Shown here in pieces: positions 45,060 through 57,145 of a DNA stretch of 64,000 nucleotides. The stretch lies in the NCBI GenBank assembly GCA_021018815.1, contig JAITYX010000009.1:4280501-4344500 (forward strand). The letters are read 5' to 3'. The notes beneath the pieces were generated by a model, which saw only the letters and a program-made list of their open reading frames with translations, was not told the origin of the DNA and searched no databases. The stretch is from Talinum fruticosum (Eukaryota > Streptophyta > Magnoliopsida > Caryophyllales > Talinaceae). Every line of letters begins with the position of its first letter. Within the stretch, counting starts at the first letter, position 1. The translations under genes were made by a program, and so were the position numbers.

Positions 45060-45494
45060 GCTCTCTACAATTTTTAGTGACATGCCTATAGCTATAGTGA
45101 AGTCACACCACTTCTCCTTTGCTACGAGTTTTGGCCTTTTGTTTTGTTAGCCTTGGTTTCCCCAATGAAAATATTTTTTAAATATGCAATAGAATTTCTC
45201 TATTTGTGATTAAAAAGATGGATATGGATACGTTAGTGAGTGCTTACTTTCCTCTGTTTTTGTTCTTTATTTGCCCCAGTCTCCTCCTCTACTAGGCTCT
45301 TTTCATCGGTTTGTATTCCTCAGATAGAGCTTTTGCCTAGATGAAGCCCTTTGCCTTTTTCAATAGTTGTAGAAAAGGATGTTGGAGGCTTCCTTCTTAG
45401 GATGAGATTAAAACTAGGGTCTCTTACTCTATTAATGAAGGCTACCTAGGTTATTTTATTATTTAGATAAGATATAGTTAAATTTTTCCTTGTT
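45060..45494. other. No feature seen
   Basis: AT-rich sequence without a convincing ORF, terminal repeat or similarity to other parts of the window. Confidence 0.5.
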
Positions 45495-47121
45495 AAACCA
45501 CAAAAAACTCGTTAGCACCACAAAATCAGCCTTTTTGCTTGTTCTAACCCATAAACCATTTTCTTTAGCGAGAACCAAGCCAGGTTCGGGCTCCGAATAA
45601 GGACACCCAAACCGGCGCCGTATTGCTCAAGCTTGCACAAAAATGCAACGTTTTGTTTTATTTTAGTGGCCAAGCGAGGCACGTATCCCGAAGCATCCGC
45701 ACGGCGTCGTATAAACCGGCGCCGCTTTTCGGAATTTGCAAACGGTGTCGTTTGGTCCAACGAATATCCGATTTTCTAGATTGTCTAAATTCGGCATTTT
45801 CAATCCTGGTTCAAGCTAAACTCGACGACTGGTTGGCTTTTAGGGTTTCATTTTATCCCTAATGTTTACTATAAATAGAGGACTTTCCCCCGTATTTTGC
45901 TGCACCATTTTCAACTGGAAAAACCCCCAAAGTTGAAAATCCTTCCTCTTGTTCTCTCCAGACTCTAGTCACTCCATTTCTCAATACTATCACTCACTTT
46001 TCCATTTCTTAAACCACATAAACGACCTTTTTTTCTTTCCGTTTGAGCTCGTTGCCCTACCATTACGTTGCCAAAATATGTTTGTGATCCAAGATTAGTA
46101 AGTGGCATAACCTCGAGAGCATTAGATCCATTTTCAAGTTTTCTTTTTACGGTTCTTTTAATTTCATTTATTTATCGTTTTCCGTATTGTGGTTTTGGAG
46201 ATATAATCGCTCTTAATTCTTCCCCACCCACTATAACTTTTAATATCCTTTTTGCTTTCTTTATCGCTTTCTTTATACTTTCTTTATTACTTTATTATTG
46301 CTTGTTTATTGCTTTCTTAGTATATTTTGTTTGCTTTAATTTCTGTCTATTGCATGTTGATTTCTTGACTTGTTTAAACATAATTTTTTAACTCATAATT
46401 TAGAAAGGTCGTCTATTGATGGGCGAAATGGAGAACATCGCTCTTCATTTTGTACTTTCATCCCTTAACACCGGATTCTCGGTTTATGGCCGATTGAGTC
46501 TCTTTCAAAACCTCTTTTAAGCTTAGTTTTTCTGTACTAAGATTGGTAGAGTATTTTCTATATTTTTATTAGTTTTTATTTCACAACTCCTTATTTTTTA
46601 CTTTATTAATCTATGTTGCTTCTCAACATTTCATACTAGAAAAAATAGAAAATTCTGGTTTCATTTTGATTGCCGAGGCTATTTGGCCAAGACCGAGTCC
46701 TCGGTCACGACCCTATAGCAAACATTGGTTATCGGTCGGAGCAGGCTCACGCTAGAGCCGGCTAGTAGTCGGGCTCGGCTCCTGGCCCAAGCAAATTTCT
46801 CTTTTGGTCCAAAAGCTTTGTGGAAAAATGCAACTTTTATTTTCTGTTTTCTTTACCCTCAAAAGAACATCCCGAGATTTCCCTAAAATGAATTTATAAA
46901 ATAAAATGATTAGTAAAAATCGCCAATCACACTTTCACCCTAAATTGTCTTAAGATCATATTCTAAAAGAAATAATCAGAGGTACACCCCACTTTCTAAA
47001 TAAACTTTCAACAATCGAAAGAATCTTAACAAAAATAATAACGAGACCAAACACTTGATGGGGATACTTCGGTTCTACCGTCCCTGCTGTCGGGAGGGGG
47101 ATAGGCCCACTGGTTCCTTAA
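45495..47121 (+). repeat. Tat LTR, 5'-truncated
   Basis: Begins inside the LTR at the AAACCACAAAAAACTCGTTAG block, also present at 36880-36900, and ends TGGTTCCTTA. The TATA box is TATAAATAGAGGA at 45870-45877. Confidence 0.75.
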
Positions 47122-47122
47122 G

Positions 47123-47140
47123 TGGCAACTCCACTAGGGA
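47123..47140 (+). promoter_or_regulatory. Tat primer binding site
   Basis: TGGCAACTCCACTAGGGA, aligned with the sites at 27071-27088 and 38715-38732. Confidence 0.7.
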
Positions 47141-47729
47141 CATCACTTATTAAGAGGGTGACACTTGAAAATCAAAATTGTGATTTTTCTTATTGTGTTT
47201 ACATTAGACATATTTTATTTAAGCAATCTCGGACTACGATTGCTTTTAATTTCGATCTTTAGTCTTTACCCTTAAGAGAATATTTTTAAAGAGGTTGAAC
47301 TATTACCTCAGTGGGTCCACCTAGACTTAACACTGGGAGGTGGTTACTCTTCACTCATAGCAAGTTTTTAATATTTAGCCTTTTTATGAGCCTTTAGTTT
47401 AGTTTACGTTTGCTAAATAACCCTTGCATGGGTGCAAAATAAAATACAATAATAAATCTTCTTGAGCGTCAGCCCTTTTTATGTGCATTTTTAGCCAAAA
47501 GTCCAAATTGCCTTTCCTTTTTAGTTTGGTCCATTTGTCACATTTCGAGTCAATCCAATTTCCTCCATTCTCGGTCATTTTCATTTTCTAGACAATCATT
47601 AGCGGTAGGACATAGTCGGCGCCGATTTTCTTCCGTTAGTTAAGGTGGGTCCTGCCGTGGACCTCCTGCTCTTTTCAGTAGGTTTTAGACCTTAGCTTTT
47701 CTTTGTTCGCATACTATTATTTTGACCAT

Positions 47730-48020
47730 CATTTACATTCATCTTCAAATAGGTGAGTCTTTTATTCTCTTTTACCCAAATTAAAATTCATTTCAAATTA
47801 GGAGAGTCCTTGCTTGCGTTAGCCAAATTAAATTCATCTCTAATTAGGATAGTCTTTTCTTGCATTTAGCAAAATTAAAAATAGGCAAGTCTTTGTTTGC
47901 ATTTAGTTAAATTTAATTCATCTCAATTAGGTGAATCCAATTTTTTGCATTAATCAAATTTAAATATGTCTCAAATAGATGAGTCTTTTATTTGCATTAG
48001 GCAAGTCAAATTCATTCCAA
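47730..48020 (+). repeat. Tat leader tandem array, decayed
   Basis: About five degenerate ~55-60-base units. AGGTGAGT is intact in the first unit and mutated in the others (for example AGGAGAGT, AGATGAGT). Confidence 0.7.
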
Positions 48021-48317
48021 TCTAAGTGATTCCATCAGCATCATCGCATGCCATTTTGGTCAATCTGCATTCTTTATGTGCATCCAAATAAAAGAGCATA
48101 TTCTTCCTTTTCCTAGTTTTTCTTCGGGTCTAGCACTTGAGTCACTTCTCTCCAAAAGCTTGTTTCCTCTAGCATGGTCCTAAGCAGTTATCTTTTGGGC
48201 TGTACAATGGGGAAGCCTACTTCAACCGAGTTTCGTCAAAATCCGGGTTTGAAAAGGTTAGAATGGTTCAGTAGGGAGTCCATTCTTACATCTCCGCATT
48301 CAACATCTCGATCAACT

Positions 48318-51118
48318 TGTGAGACCCTGAATTTTGAGTGGATTGATTTTATAGTTAAATTAAGCTAGGTATTTATACGTAATTTATTTTAGGTGATTAT
48401 TATGTGCTTGTGTGTTTATATAGCTTAATTAATAAAGGTTAGTGCTCGTTATAGAGACCCGAGGCGGACTTAATGCTTATTTACCCCTATTCAAAAAAAG
48501 GGAGGGGGAAGGGATTAGTGTTGATTAAGCGAGTGCTGGCTGCACCTAATGAGAGCCACCGAAAAGGGAAAGAGAGGAGTAGAGGAAAAGGAAAGAAGGG
48601 AAGGAGAGATCGAACGGACCCAAGAGAGAGAGAGAGAGAGAGAGAGAGGCCGAGCGGGAGAGATAGAGCGAGACCGAGAGGGCGAGTGAGAGCGAAGGTG
48701 AGGAAGGGAGGCCGGAGACCGGTGTGCTGAACGGCGAGCGGCGATGAAGCGGCCGGTGAGCGCAAGGAAACGGTCGAGCACGAAGGAGGGCGAACCGAGG
48801 CAAGAAAAAGGACGTGAACGCAAGGGTTGAGGTAGGCGGCCGGTGAGCGCGGGACCACGACCGGCGACGGTATCGAGCGTAGAGGAGGGCTATGGAAGCC
48901 GAGGCTAGCAGCAGGGAAAAAGGAACGAAAGAAGGAACTGAACCGGGAGCTCGAATCTTAGAAAACAAGCAAACCGTCAATCTCCGAATCGAGGTGGGTA
49001 GTCTTATACTCTAAACTATTAGTACCTTCGAAAACTCAAATGAATTTGTTGTGATTATTGAGCTTTGTTGTGAATATTGAATATGTGTGTGAGTGAACGA
49101 ATCTAGTAGTTACTGAAAGTGGAATTAGGAGTTGTGAAGGGATTTGGTAATTGTTTGGGCTCGAATTGAGATTCGGGGAATTCGGACAGAGTTGGAGTTG
49201 GGTTGCTTATTCGTTCGGTTGGGGTGGGGATGAACACGTTGTGGTTTGGGTATAACTTATGAATTGATAATTCAGATTGAACCTTAGAGATTTATTGAAT
49301 TTACAGACATTAAGAGATGATTGCTAATATTGGGAAATAAAGAGTGAAGTATAAAAAGGAGTAGGAATTCGTGTTGATGGATGTACAATCGAGACATGGG
49401 AGTGAGAAATAGGTGATTGTCGGGTTAATTGAGTTTGAAGCGTATTTAAATCCTCAAGGTTGAACCGAACGGGAAGGTAAGCGAAGCTAACGGAAATTGA
49501 ATAATGAAAAGCGATTGAGAGTTATGTAATTAAGGGTAGATGAACAGGAGTTGATTAATAAGATAGCGATATACAATGGGGAGTTTGAGGCGGGAAACGA
49601 CAAGCGGGAATTGTAAGGTTAAGTTGAGTTTAGAATGTATCTAAGTCTTTGAGATGAAATTAAGTTGGAAGATGAACCTAACAAGAGGAATTTAAGTGAT
49701 AAAGTGAGAATAGGAGTCATATGGCTAAATAAGAGCAAAGGAAGTTGATTTATAAAGTGGAGACCTAGAATGAAGAATTGAAGCAAAGACAGGGAGTTGT
49801 GAGAAGTTGAGACATAAGCAAACGAAGTGAATTCACTAAGTAGAGACATAGAATGAGGAATTGAAATAAAGACAGAGAATTGTGAGAAGTTGGGGCGCTG
49901 AATTAGGTGATGTCCGCTTGTGGTTATTGTGGCTCGGAAAATGGAAATTAATCATACCAGAGTGGTGGATTGAGAAAAGTATAGTTGGAAAGAGTTGAGA
50001 ATGATTGCTTGCATTGAATGATGGCTATTCGTGTTAAGTGATTTCTTTACGTGATGCTTAAAAGTAGTTTTGAAAGGCGTTTTGTACTTTAAGTGAAATT
50101 ATCCTTGAATGCAACTTCTTGTGAACTGCCTTTCAAACGTGAATGTGTTTTAAAGAAGTGAAACTTGTTTGAGAAAGTGAATCGGATTTGAGAAAGTGAA
50201 TTTAGAAGGGTGACACGTGTGTCATGCCTTCTACGATGATAAATTGATTGAGATCTTGGTTAGAAACCAAGTTTGATAAGTGATTGTGATCACTTCGGTT
50301 TAAATGAATTATGGGCTAAGATTGTTTAGACCAGAGGAAAGAGGTGGTCGTCCTTATTAGGCCACGGGGTCCCGATATGCGTATCAGGATGCCCATCAAC
50401 CGGAGAGGTTGATTCTTTCCTGACGAAGAAAGTCGAGCCTTCCGGGTATTTGACTAGAGATAGGTCCCGGAACTCGAGTCGGGGTAGCGCCCGAGAACCG
50501 CTTGGTGCTAGTTTAATCGTCTAAAGCCCCGAAAGAATTTTCAGAAAGTATTTGAAAGAAAGTGCAGAATGGTTCCACCTTGTTTCATGTGATTCAATTC
50601 CCAAAATGATTACAATCCGTGCTTTGAATGATTGAAGTGGTATGAGTTTTATGTTGTAAATGATTTCAAGAGATTTCGTTGAAAAGTATATAGGTTTGTA
50701 TTATATTATTACGCTTTCGCTGATTTCATTATTATGAGTATTATGTGTAAAGAATTTCCATTTTAAGGGTGTAAGACTCGGTGAGCCCGTGGTTTATTGC
50801 TCACCCCCACAAATTTTCCCCTTCCCGATTGCGGGTACTCTTTGATATGGTTGGCTGGAATGCTTGACTTGGATGGTGATCGCGAGTTGAGTTGGTTCAT
50901 GTATTTTCATGTTTAACATGGTGTATATACTCGGTTTCTTATGTAAGTAGATAGTAATGTATAGTAAGTTTAATGTATGTACGGAGACGGAACTAGTAGC
51001 TCCGACAAGCCATGGCAATTTTGCTCTTAAGCGGTTGTAATTTAGTCTTTATCCTAGTTTGTATCTTGAATTGTGACGCAGTAGGGAATTTAGGTTTTAT
51101 GGTTGTGATTGTTCTAGA
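48318..51118 (+). mobile_element. Truncated copy of the TGTGAGACCC long-LTR family
   Basis: Starts TGTGAGACCCTGAATTTT inside the Tat leader. It follows the 29827-32951 copy through shared blocks: GAGGTGGGTAGTCTTATACT near 48990, and the block around 50725-50815. It diverges after about 50820 and is cut near 51118 by a minus-strand Tat LTR. The GGGGTGTTACA end is missing, so no target duplication can be tested. Its GC-rich block (48530-48960) sits at the same place as in the other copy but differs in sequence. Confidence 0.75.
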
Positions 51119-51957
51119 GTGTAATGAGGGTTAGCTGAAAATAAGCCAAGAGATCGGAATACCCATAAGCATCCAATAGCTCTTAGCTTAATTTCAACAG
51201 ACATGCAGCTAGGTTATGACCTCTCTCCAAAATGAGAAGCTAAGCTCTCTATTTATAGAGAAATTTAGGTAAAAAAAATGATATAAGAAATAAGAAAGCA
51301 ACCGTCGAAGATAGCGAGAACCAGACCGGCTAGAATTCGGAAAAACGGGATAAAACCAGCTTGAATTAGAAATCCCTTGGGAAGGGTCGAGGATCGCGGC
51401 GTCGGCCCCAAAACAACGTCGTACAGAAACCGACCTTCCATGTCGTGGTTAAATACTCGGAGCAAAACGCAGAACTTTGGCGAATAGGCCTTAAAGGGCG
51501 GCGTTGGCCATGTACGGTGTCATTTAGTGAAGTTAACTTCGTGTCTCGGCTGGATGCTTAGAGATAAACGCATCAATTTGGCGTAAAAGTCATGAAGCGG
51601 CCATCCCGAATGACATCGTACGGACATTTTGAGCTACGTGTTGCATGCTGGGATGTTGAAGATAAAATGTCTGTGTTTAGCGAGCAGCAAGGCTTAAAGC
51701 GCGACGCCAACCTCATTTTGACTTGGAGAGTTAACTCGGGCTTAGACCAACCGAAAGAAAATGGGTTTTTGGGCCGACCAATCAAAAAGGTTTATTTTTG
51801 TGGTTCAATTGGGTTCTTTGTGGTTTATCGGCTTCCGTCACGTCGGTCACACTCCGACCTGATATGAGTTCACAAGCGGGACTAAGATTTCATCACTGGG
51901 CTGACAAAATAAAAATAGAAATAAAGAGATAAGAGTGACACATTTTCGGTGTCTATA
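51119..51957 (-). repeat. Tat 3' LTR, partial
   Basis: On the minus strand it begins TATAGACACCGAAAATG after the polypurine tract. It includes the TATA box TATAAATAGAGAG (51257-51250) and stops near 51119, in the block TTAGCTGAAAATAAGCC that is shared with 28238-28256. Confidence 0.78.
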
Positions 51958-51973
51958 ATTAACCCCCACTTTG
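51958..51973 (-). promoter_or_regulatory. Tat polypurine tract
   Basis: The minus strand reads CAAAGTGGGGGTTAAT directly before the LTR start. Confidence 0.72.
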
Positions 51974-52528
51974 ACCGAGTCCGAAAGACGAAGGGTCAAA
52001 GTAGACACCAAAGGATACTTATCTTGCTTAAAGGCATTGCTTCAAATGGTGATTTATTTGTACTTGTCAGGAATTGGTTTGCTTCGTTGAACTCGAAGTT
52101 CGAAATAGGGCCTGCATTTGATCATGACTCGTACATTTTGAAGTCCAATAGAATGGTCCTAAGCTTGGCTTGATCGGAGTCCTGAAGCTCGGTAATTTCT
52201 GTTGAAGCTTGATCGTCTTTTGATCCGAAGCTTGGCTTAATAGTTCTACTCGTATTAGCATATTCGTTAATGGATCATGGAAGTTCAGTATTTTTACTTG
52301 AATAATTCAGTCGAAAAGAGATCGAAGAATGAACATGATAAAGTTAATGTTGCGGGTCCAAAGATCCACTTAGATGCATATAGCTCCAAAAGACAACCAG
52401 CTTGTGGCTGGCGCCGACCAAGCTTTGGGTAGGCCTTATCTCAACACATGCACCCGGTCTCCATGCTTGTCACCTCTTGCTTTTTGAATTTTGTCTCATG
52501 CTCTAATCAAGTTGGCCAAATTTCGGCC

Positions 52529-52535
52529 ATAAAAG
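52529..52535 (+). promoter_or_regulatory. TATA-like box of the antisense gene copy
   Basis: ATAAAAG in the context CCATAAAAGGGAGCTTGG, about 140 bases before the start-codon position. It aligns with CCTATAAAAGGAGG of the copy at 12915-12922. Confidence 0.45.
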
Positions 52536-52668
52536 GGAGCTTGGTGCGTTCATTTTACACACCTCACTTGCTCGTCTCTTGGCTTCTTCTTGCTTGCTCT
52601 AACCTTGTTCTAGCTTGCTCACATTTACCTTGCGAATATCTTGGTTTTCTTATAAAATTTCTTCAAAA

Positions 52669-53257
52669 ATTTCTAGAAGACATGCTTATCCTGTGACGAG
52701 GACAAAAGGCGAAAGCCTTATCCATGGCCTCTTGGTGGAGGGCGGGAGCCATGTTTCATCTCTCACCATATCTACTATGGTAAGATTATTGACTTGAGTT
52801 CCTTTACTTTTATAGGATAACCATTCTAGGTAACCTCCATCGGGAGGTTTTCTTGGAAACTCTAGGACTCAAGCTCAAGCCACAAGCCAACAAATGCCAT
52901 CCGAGTATCATTGTTAGAACCAGGTTCTTCACAATGCTCATCTCGGCGCTCTCATGGTCGCGAGTGCTTCTAAGGCGAGACCAAGTACTTCGCACCTAGG
53001 CCTAGTTCTTCTAATGTCGGGCCTAGCTCTTCGAGACCGATATGGATGTTATGCCCTTACAATCGTTTGATCCTTATGGCAACCCATATGATTTTCATTG
53101 GATGTCGTATAGTGGGCCTTATTATGACGCGTCCCAACCAACTTGGGGCCACGGGGCTGACTCTTCACAAATTGCGGGAGATAGGCGAGTTTCAACCTCA
53201 ATCTTGGAAGATATCGGCAATTATGTCTTCGATGATGTTGCCGATGATGAAGATTGA
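52669..53257 (+). pseudogene. Antisense PMD-type gene of Tat element, core deleted
   Basis: Plus-strand gene antisense to its host element. Its first segment reads ISRRHAYPVTRTKGESL and then HVSSLTIST. This aligns with MPRRKAHPVGKIKAESL and HVSSLAIS of the copy at 12793-12105, but the initiator ATG has become ATT at 52669. The central PMD core is missing. A C-terminal segment remains open at 53042-53257, starting MDVMPLQSFDPYGNPYDF and ending in an acidic DDVADDED tail. Taken together, the two copies suggest the gene once had several exons and a ~70-residue acidic end. Function is unknown. Confidence 0.55.
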
Positions 53258-53990
53258 ATAACCACTTGTAGGGTGCATAATAGTGTTAATATTAATATAT
53301 TTTGTACTATTTGACTCTATGCAATGAGATGAATGCAAAGACTCGATTCTAAAATGCTTTCTTTATTTTTATTATGCAAAAATTCAAAGACAAATTTGAA
53401 AAAATGCACTACCCCCATTCCCTCCAAAAGAAAAAATAATAAAAGAGAAAATTGGAAATGGTAAGTTGCATGGTCCAGAAATAAGCTGGGTTGGCGAAAA
53501 TGGGCTATGATAAATAAATAAAAAAATAGCCCATTTGCAGGAGATGCTCATATCGAAGGAAAAGCGGGAAGCTGGTCACTCGGCCGGCGCCGGCTAAGGC
53601 GCGGTCCGGGTTTTGGCTGGCTACGAGTGGCATGAGTGGTAAGGACTGTGGTCTTGAATGATTCGCTATAAAAAGGACCGGTGGCGGGTTTCGAGAACTA
53701 CACCTTCGGTACTCATCTATAACTCTTCCAAAATAGTCCGAAAAATTTCCAGTTCCTATGTTTCTTCAATTGATGAATTATGTAACTGAATTGACCCGTT
53801 GGATGCATGAGATATGATGTCGATAAGGTAGCGTCATCTCATTATGGACTGAATACCCTTTTCAGCATTATACGAGTAAGGATCCACTAGACTCGTTAAG
53901 AGTTGTAGTCTTATCGACGGTGATGAATGCGCGAGAATGGCATCAAATCTTCTAGCATGAGATGTGATGTCTATTTTCCGGCATTTGTTA
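53258..53990. other. Unassigned; includes a TATA-like site
   Basis: An AT-rich stretch follows the antisense ORF and may be its 3' end. A TATAAAAA at 53667-53674 is followed by a GGCGGGTTTCGAGAACTACACC-like leader but no ORF. The start of the next gypsy LTR probably lies in or near the end of this stretch. Confidence 0.4.
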
Positions 53991-53999
53991 GCATAAGTG

Positions 54000-54322
54000 G
54001 TGCATAAATATTTTGTGGGGAAAATAATTTCCCTCAATCAACGGAAAATAAATATCCTTTTATGAAGAAGGAAGTTAATTTTTCTCTTCCTCAATCAAGG
54101 GAAAATAAAGTCTTATCAATGGGAGTTCAAATTGTAAATTTCTTTTGATGCACTACCTTCAATTTCTTTTTTCAAGTTTTGTCCTTATCTTTTTCCCTTT
54201 TTTGTTGTAAAGTTCATAGATGAAATTTTTTTACAGTATTTATTTGCTTTTTTAGTTCTATTATTTTATACGTGGAAAAGTTTGATCATAGGGAAATATA
54301 CAAACTTATCAAATTACGGTGC

Positions 54323-54391
<69 letters not shown>

Positions 54392-55206
54392 TTGGGTTTT
54401 GAATTTGAATTAGTTATTTACCTTTTCTTTTCATATTTATGGGGTTTTTGCATTTAAGTAGCTATTTTAAAAAATTATTTTTCTTCTACCAAACAAAGGA
54501 AAATGTGGGTGAAAAATGGTTTTCCTTGGAAAATATTTTCTCCACAACCAAACACACCTTAGTTTTCAAATTTTCAGTTTCAAGTTTTGATTTTCAGTTG
54601 TTGGTTTTGGATTTTAGTGTAAGTTGATTTCTTTTCAAGTTCGATGGGAGAAGAAATTTCTCTTCAGATATTGAATTCATTTGGGTTGATTCTGGTTCGA
54701 TTTTTAGATAGTGAATTTCCTAAAGTACTTTGTTCCATCTTGATTTTATGAGTTCTGAGTTGAATTTCGAGTTTTCGTTAGATTGGTAGTCCCAGTTTTT
54801 TATCAAGTCGCAGTGTATTGACTGATTCAAGAAAATTTGGGTTTTTGGCTTGTCTTCCATTGAGTTCTACAATTGTTGGGTATGACTCCTCATCTATTTC
54901 AATCAACCTAGTTATGACTTGCTCGTTTGATCATGCCTTCTATTTTGATTTTCAGTTCATAAATCTGCCTGAGTATATTAGTTTTAGTTCATTAAACTGC
55001 AATCGCTATTATTATTTAGCATAACTTGGCTGGTGATGTATTGATAAGTTAGTTAGGCTTGAAGTTATTCATTTAAGTTCCTTTTAGGTTAGTTTTGAAT
55101 TTTAGCTTCAGTTTTGAGTCTTCTAGTCGTGCTTGCAACCTAAATTTTAATTTAGTCCATCTCTGTGGTTCGACAAATCCCCGTATTCTCTAAAATCATT
55201 CCATCA
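54000..55206 (+). repeat. Gypsy 5' LTR (left boundary uncertain)
   Basis: The right end is CATTCCATCA, three bases before the PBS, preceded by a CTCTGTGGTTCGAC segment common near the 3' end of Athila/Tat LTRs. The left limit is a guess, because no matching 3' LTR lies in the window. Confidence 0.5.
54327..54390. repeat. (TA)n(TG)n microsatellite
   Basis: About 13 TA units run directly into about 18 TG units inside the LTR. Confidence 0.95.
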
Positions 55207-55209
55207 AAA

Positions 55210-55227
55210 TGGCGCCACTGCAGGGGA
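55210..55227 (+). promoter_or_regulatory. Gypsy primer binding site
   Basis: TGGCGCCACTGCAGGGGA, close to the Athila-type site TGGCGCCGTTGCCGGGGA, which pairs with tRNA-Asp (family knowledge). The 55228-56046 leader after it is T-rich and noncoding. Confidence 0.75.
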
Positions 55228-56046
55228 TGACAATAATTGAAATTTGGTTGCAAAATTAAGTCATTTTTAGTTTGTAAATTTTCTGTTTGAGTCTACTTTC
55301 TTCCATTTTATGATTTTAATTTTCAAGACTTAATCAGTGCCTTTATTTTTTAGGTCTTAGTATAGATTTCATTTTTTGTTTTAGTTTTGTTTTTTGATTA
55401 GTTTGGTCCAAAACTGTTTTGTTACTGTCCAAAAAAAAAAAATGTCCAAAACTGTTGCTTTTACTATTCTGTTTAGGGCAGAAAACAAAGAAAAAGATTG
55501 TGCAGAAATTGTTTTGTGCAGGTTTTTTTCTCTGGTTTTCTGTTCTCAATTTTTCTTGTTTAGTTTTGGTTTTGTATTTTGATAATTTTTGTATGTTTCT
55601 AGGGTTGTTTAGAGTTTAGGGTAATTTTTGTGGAACTTTTTGGAATTTTCAGAATTTTCTGCAATTTTCAAAAGTGATTTAGGTGCTGTTTTTATATTTT
55701 TAGCATGTTTCTGTTTTAATTTTCTGCAGTAATTAGGTCAGAAAAATTGAGAAAAAATTTATGTGCTTAATCCTTGGATTTTTCTGAATTTTTGGCCTAT
55801 ATTTTTCTGATTTTATTTATTGCTTCTATTTTTAGTTTGTTTTTTTGTTTTGATTATTGTGTTTTAGTTTTGTTTTTATTTTATTGTTTTGATTAAAAAA
55901 AGAGAAAAAAAATAGAAAAACAAAAAGACGAAAAATATATTTATGGGTTTAGTGCATAAGTTGTGACGTTAGGGAACCTAAAAGAAAACTTATTAGGATT
56001 GAACTTTCAATTGAAATGAAATTCGAAACCTAACTAGAGAAAATGA

Positions 56047-57145
56047 TTGAATTTGAACCACATGAGAGAACCCCGATCAATCTCTTTTATCCAATTAGAA
56101 GGTTTAACTCTTTATGTTTTAATTTGCTTAAGTTGGGATCCGATTGAACCTTATTATATTCGGATGCTCCCAAAATTTCATAGTTACGAAGATGCATACA
56201 TGTTTTTGATGGAATTCGATGAAGTGATTTCTATGATGTTTTTTCCTAATATCTCTTATGATGAAATAAGAATGAGATTAATTTCTTTTACTTTAAAAGA
56301 TACTTGTTAAAAGATGGATGTAGATCTTAGTCTGCTAACTCTATTTCTACTTGGGATGACTTTGTTAGAATATTTTTGAGATAATATTTCCCTAATAGCA
56401 AAACTGTAAAGTTAAGGAATAAAATCAATCAATTTATTCAAATGGATAGAGAACTACTTTGGAATTATTTTGAAAGATTTAAGAATTTGTTGGTCCAATG
56501 TTCCTATCATGGTTTAGAACAGTGGCGTTTGTGCCAAATTGTTTACGAAGGATTTGACCAACAGATTAGCACTATGTTAGAGTCTATGTGTCGGGGTGAT
56601 TTTCTTTCTAAAAGTCCTGCAATTGCTTGGAAGTTTTTAAAGGACTTAGTGGAAAAGATTATATAATGGGAAACCACTAGAGATGAGAGCCTAGGTTCTA
56701 AAATTAATAGTGCAAAGGGGATTATTCATGTTGTTTCGATGTGAGTCACCTTGAGTCTAAAGTTGATGTGCTTGAAAATATGCTTGAAGGGTTTAACTTC
56801 TTAACCCCAATATTTCAAACTCCTTTGGTGTCATGTTCTTATTGTCAAAGTTCAGATCACCTTTTTAATACTTGTCTTTACTTGGTCACCGGCCAAGAAC
56901 AAGCGCAAGTAAATGTTCCATTTCAAAGACCTAAGTTTGACCCTTACTCTCCTACCTTTAATGAAGAATGTAACCATCATCCTTTTTTTTTGTTTTTTTG
57001 GAGTAGTGGACCTAATGTTATTGGTCAAAACATGCCCCAACCTACTTTGTTTCATTTTGGATCCCACTAGAGAGACCAACTTATCTAGCTGCTCCCAATG
57101 AATCTAGACCACCACCTCCCATTATTAAGACACAACCTCCTCCTG
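56047..57145 (+). pseudogene. gag: Gypsy gag with intact zinc-knuckle motif, broken frame
   Basis: Three ORF pieces in shifting frames. 56047-56310 encodes the N-terminal capsid region (LPKFHSYEDAYMFLMEFDEV). 56442-56666 encodes the core LLWNYFERFKNLLVQC and YHGLEQWRLCQIVYEGF, which match the Retrotrans_gag pattern W-x-R-F-K-L-L-x-C-P-H-H-G-L. 56741-57070 carries a complete CX2CX4HX4C knuckle, CSYCQSSDHLFNTC (56834-56875). A stop after DLVEKII and the frame changes make it a pseudogene. The sequence after 57145 up to 57550 has no protease that I could recognise. Confidence 0.75.

Larger units (their letters stand above)
45495..48317 (+). mobile_element. Tat-type element, LTR and leader only
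   Basis: A 5'-truncated LTR (45495-47121), a PBS and a decayed leader array, then cut at 48317 by another LTR. Its gag should follow but is absent. It has the same orientation and layout as 36846-41160. Confidence 0.75.
51119..53257 (-). mobile_element. Tat-type element, 3' region, minus strand
   Basis: On the minus strand, a 3' internal region carrying the antisense gene (53257-52669 by position) leads to a polypurine tract and then the first ~840 bases of a 3' LTR, cut at 51119. This mirrors 11863-17700 on the plus strand. Confidence 0.75.

Noticed and set aside
48473..48980. Overlapping ORFs of 85-144 residues around a GA repeat
   Set aside because: Same compositional artefact in the second LTR copy; the frames are not conserved between copies.
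53667..53674. TATAAAAA as promoter of an additional gene
   Set aside because: No ORF of substance follows within several hundred bases and no second copy supports it.
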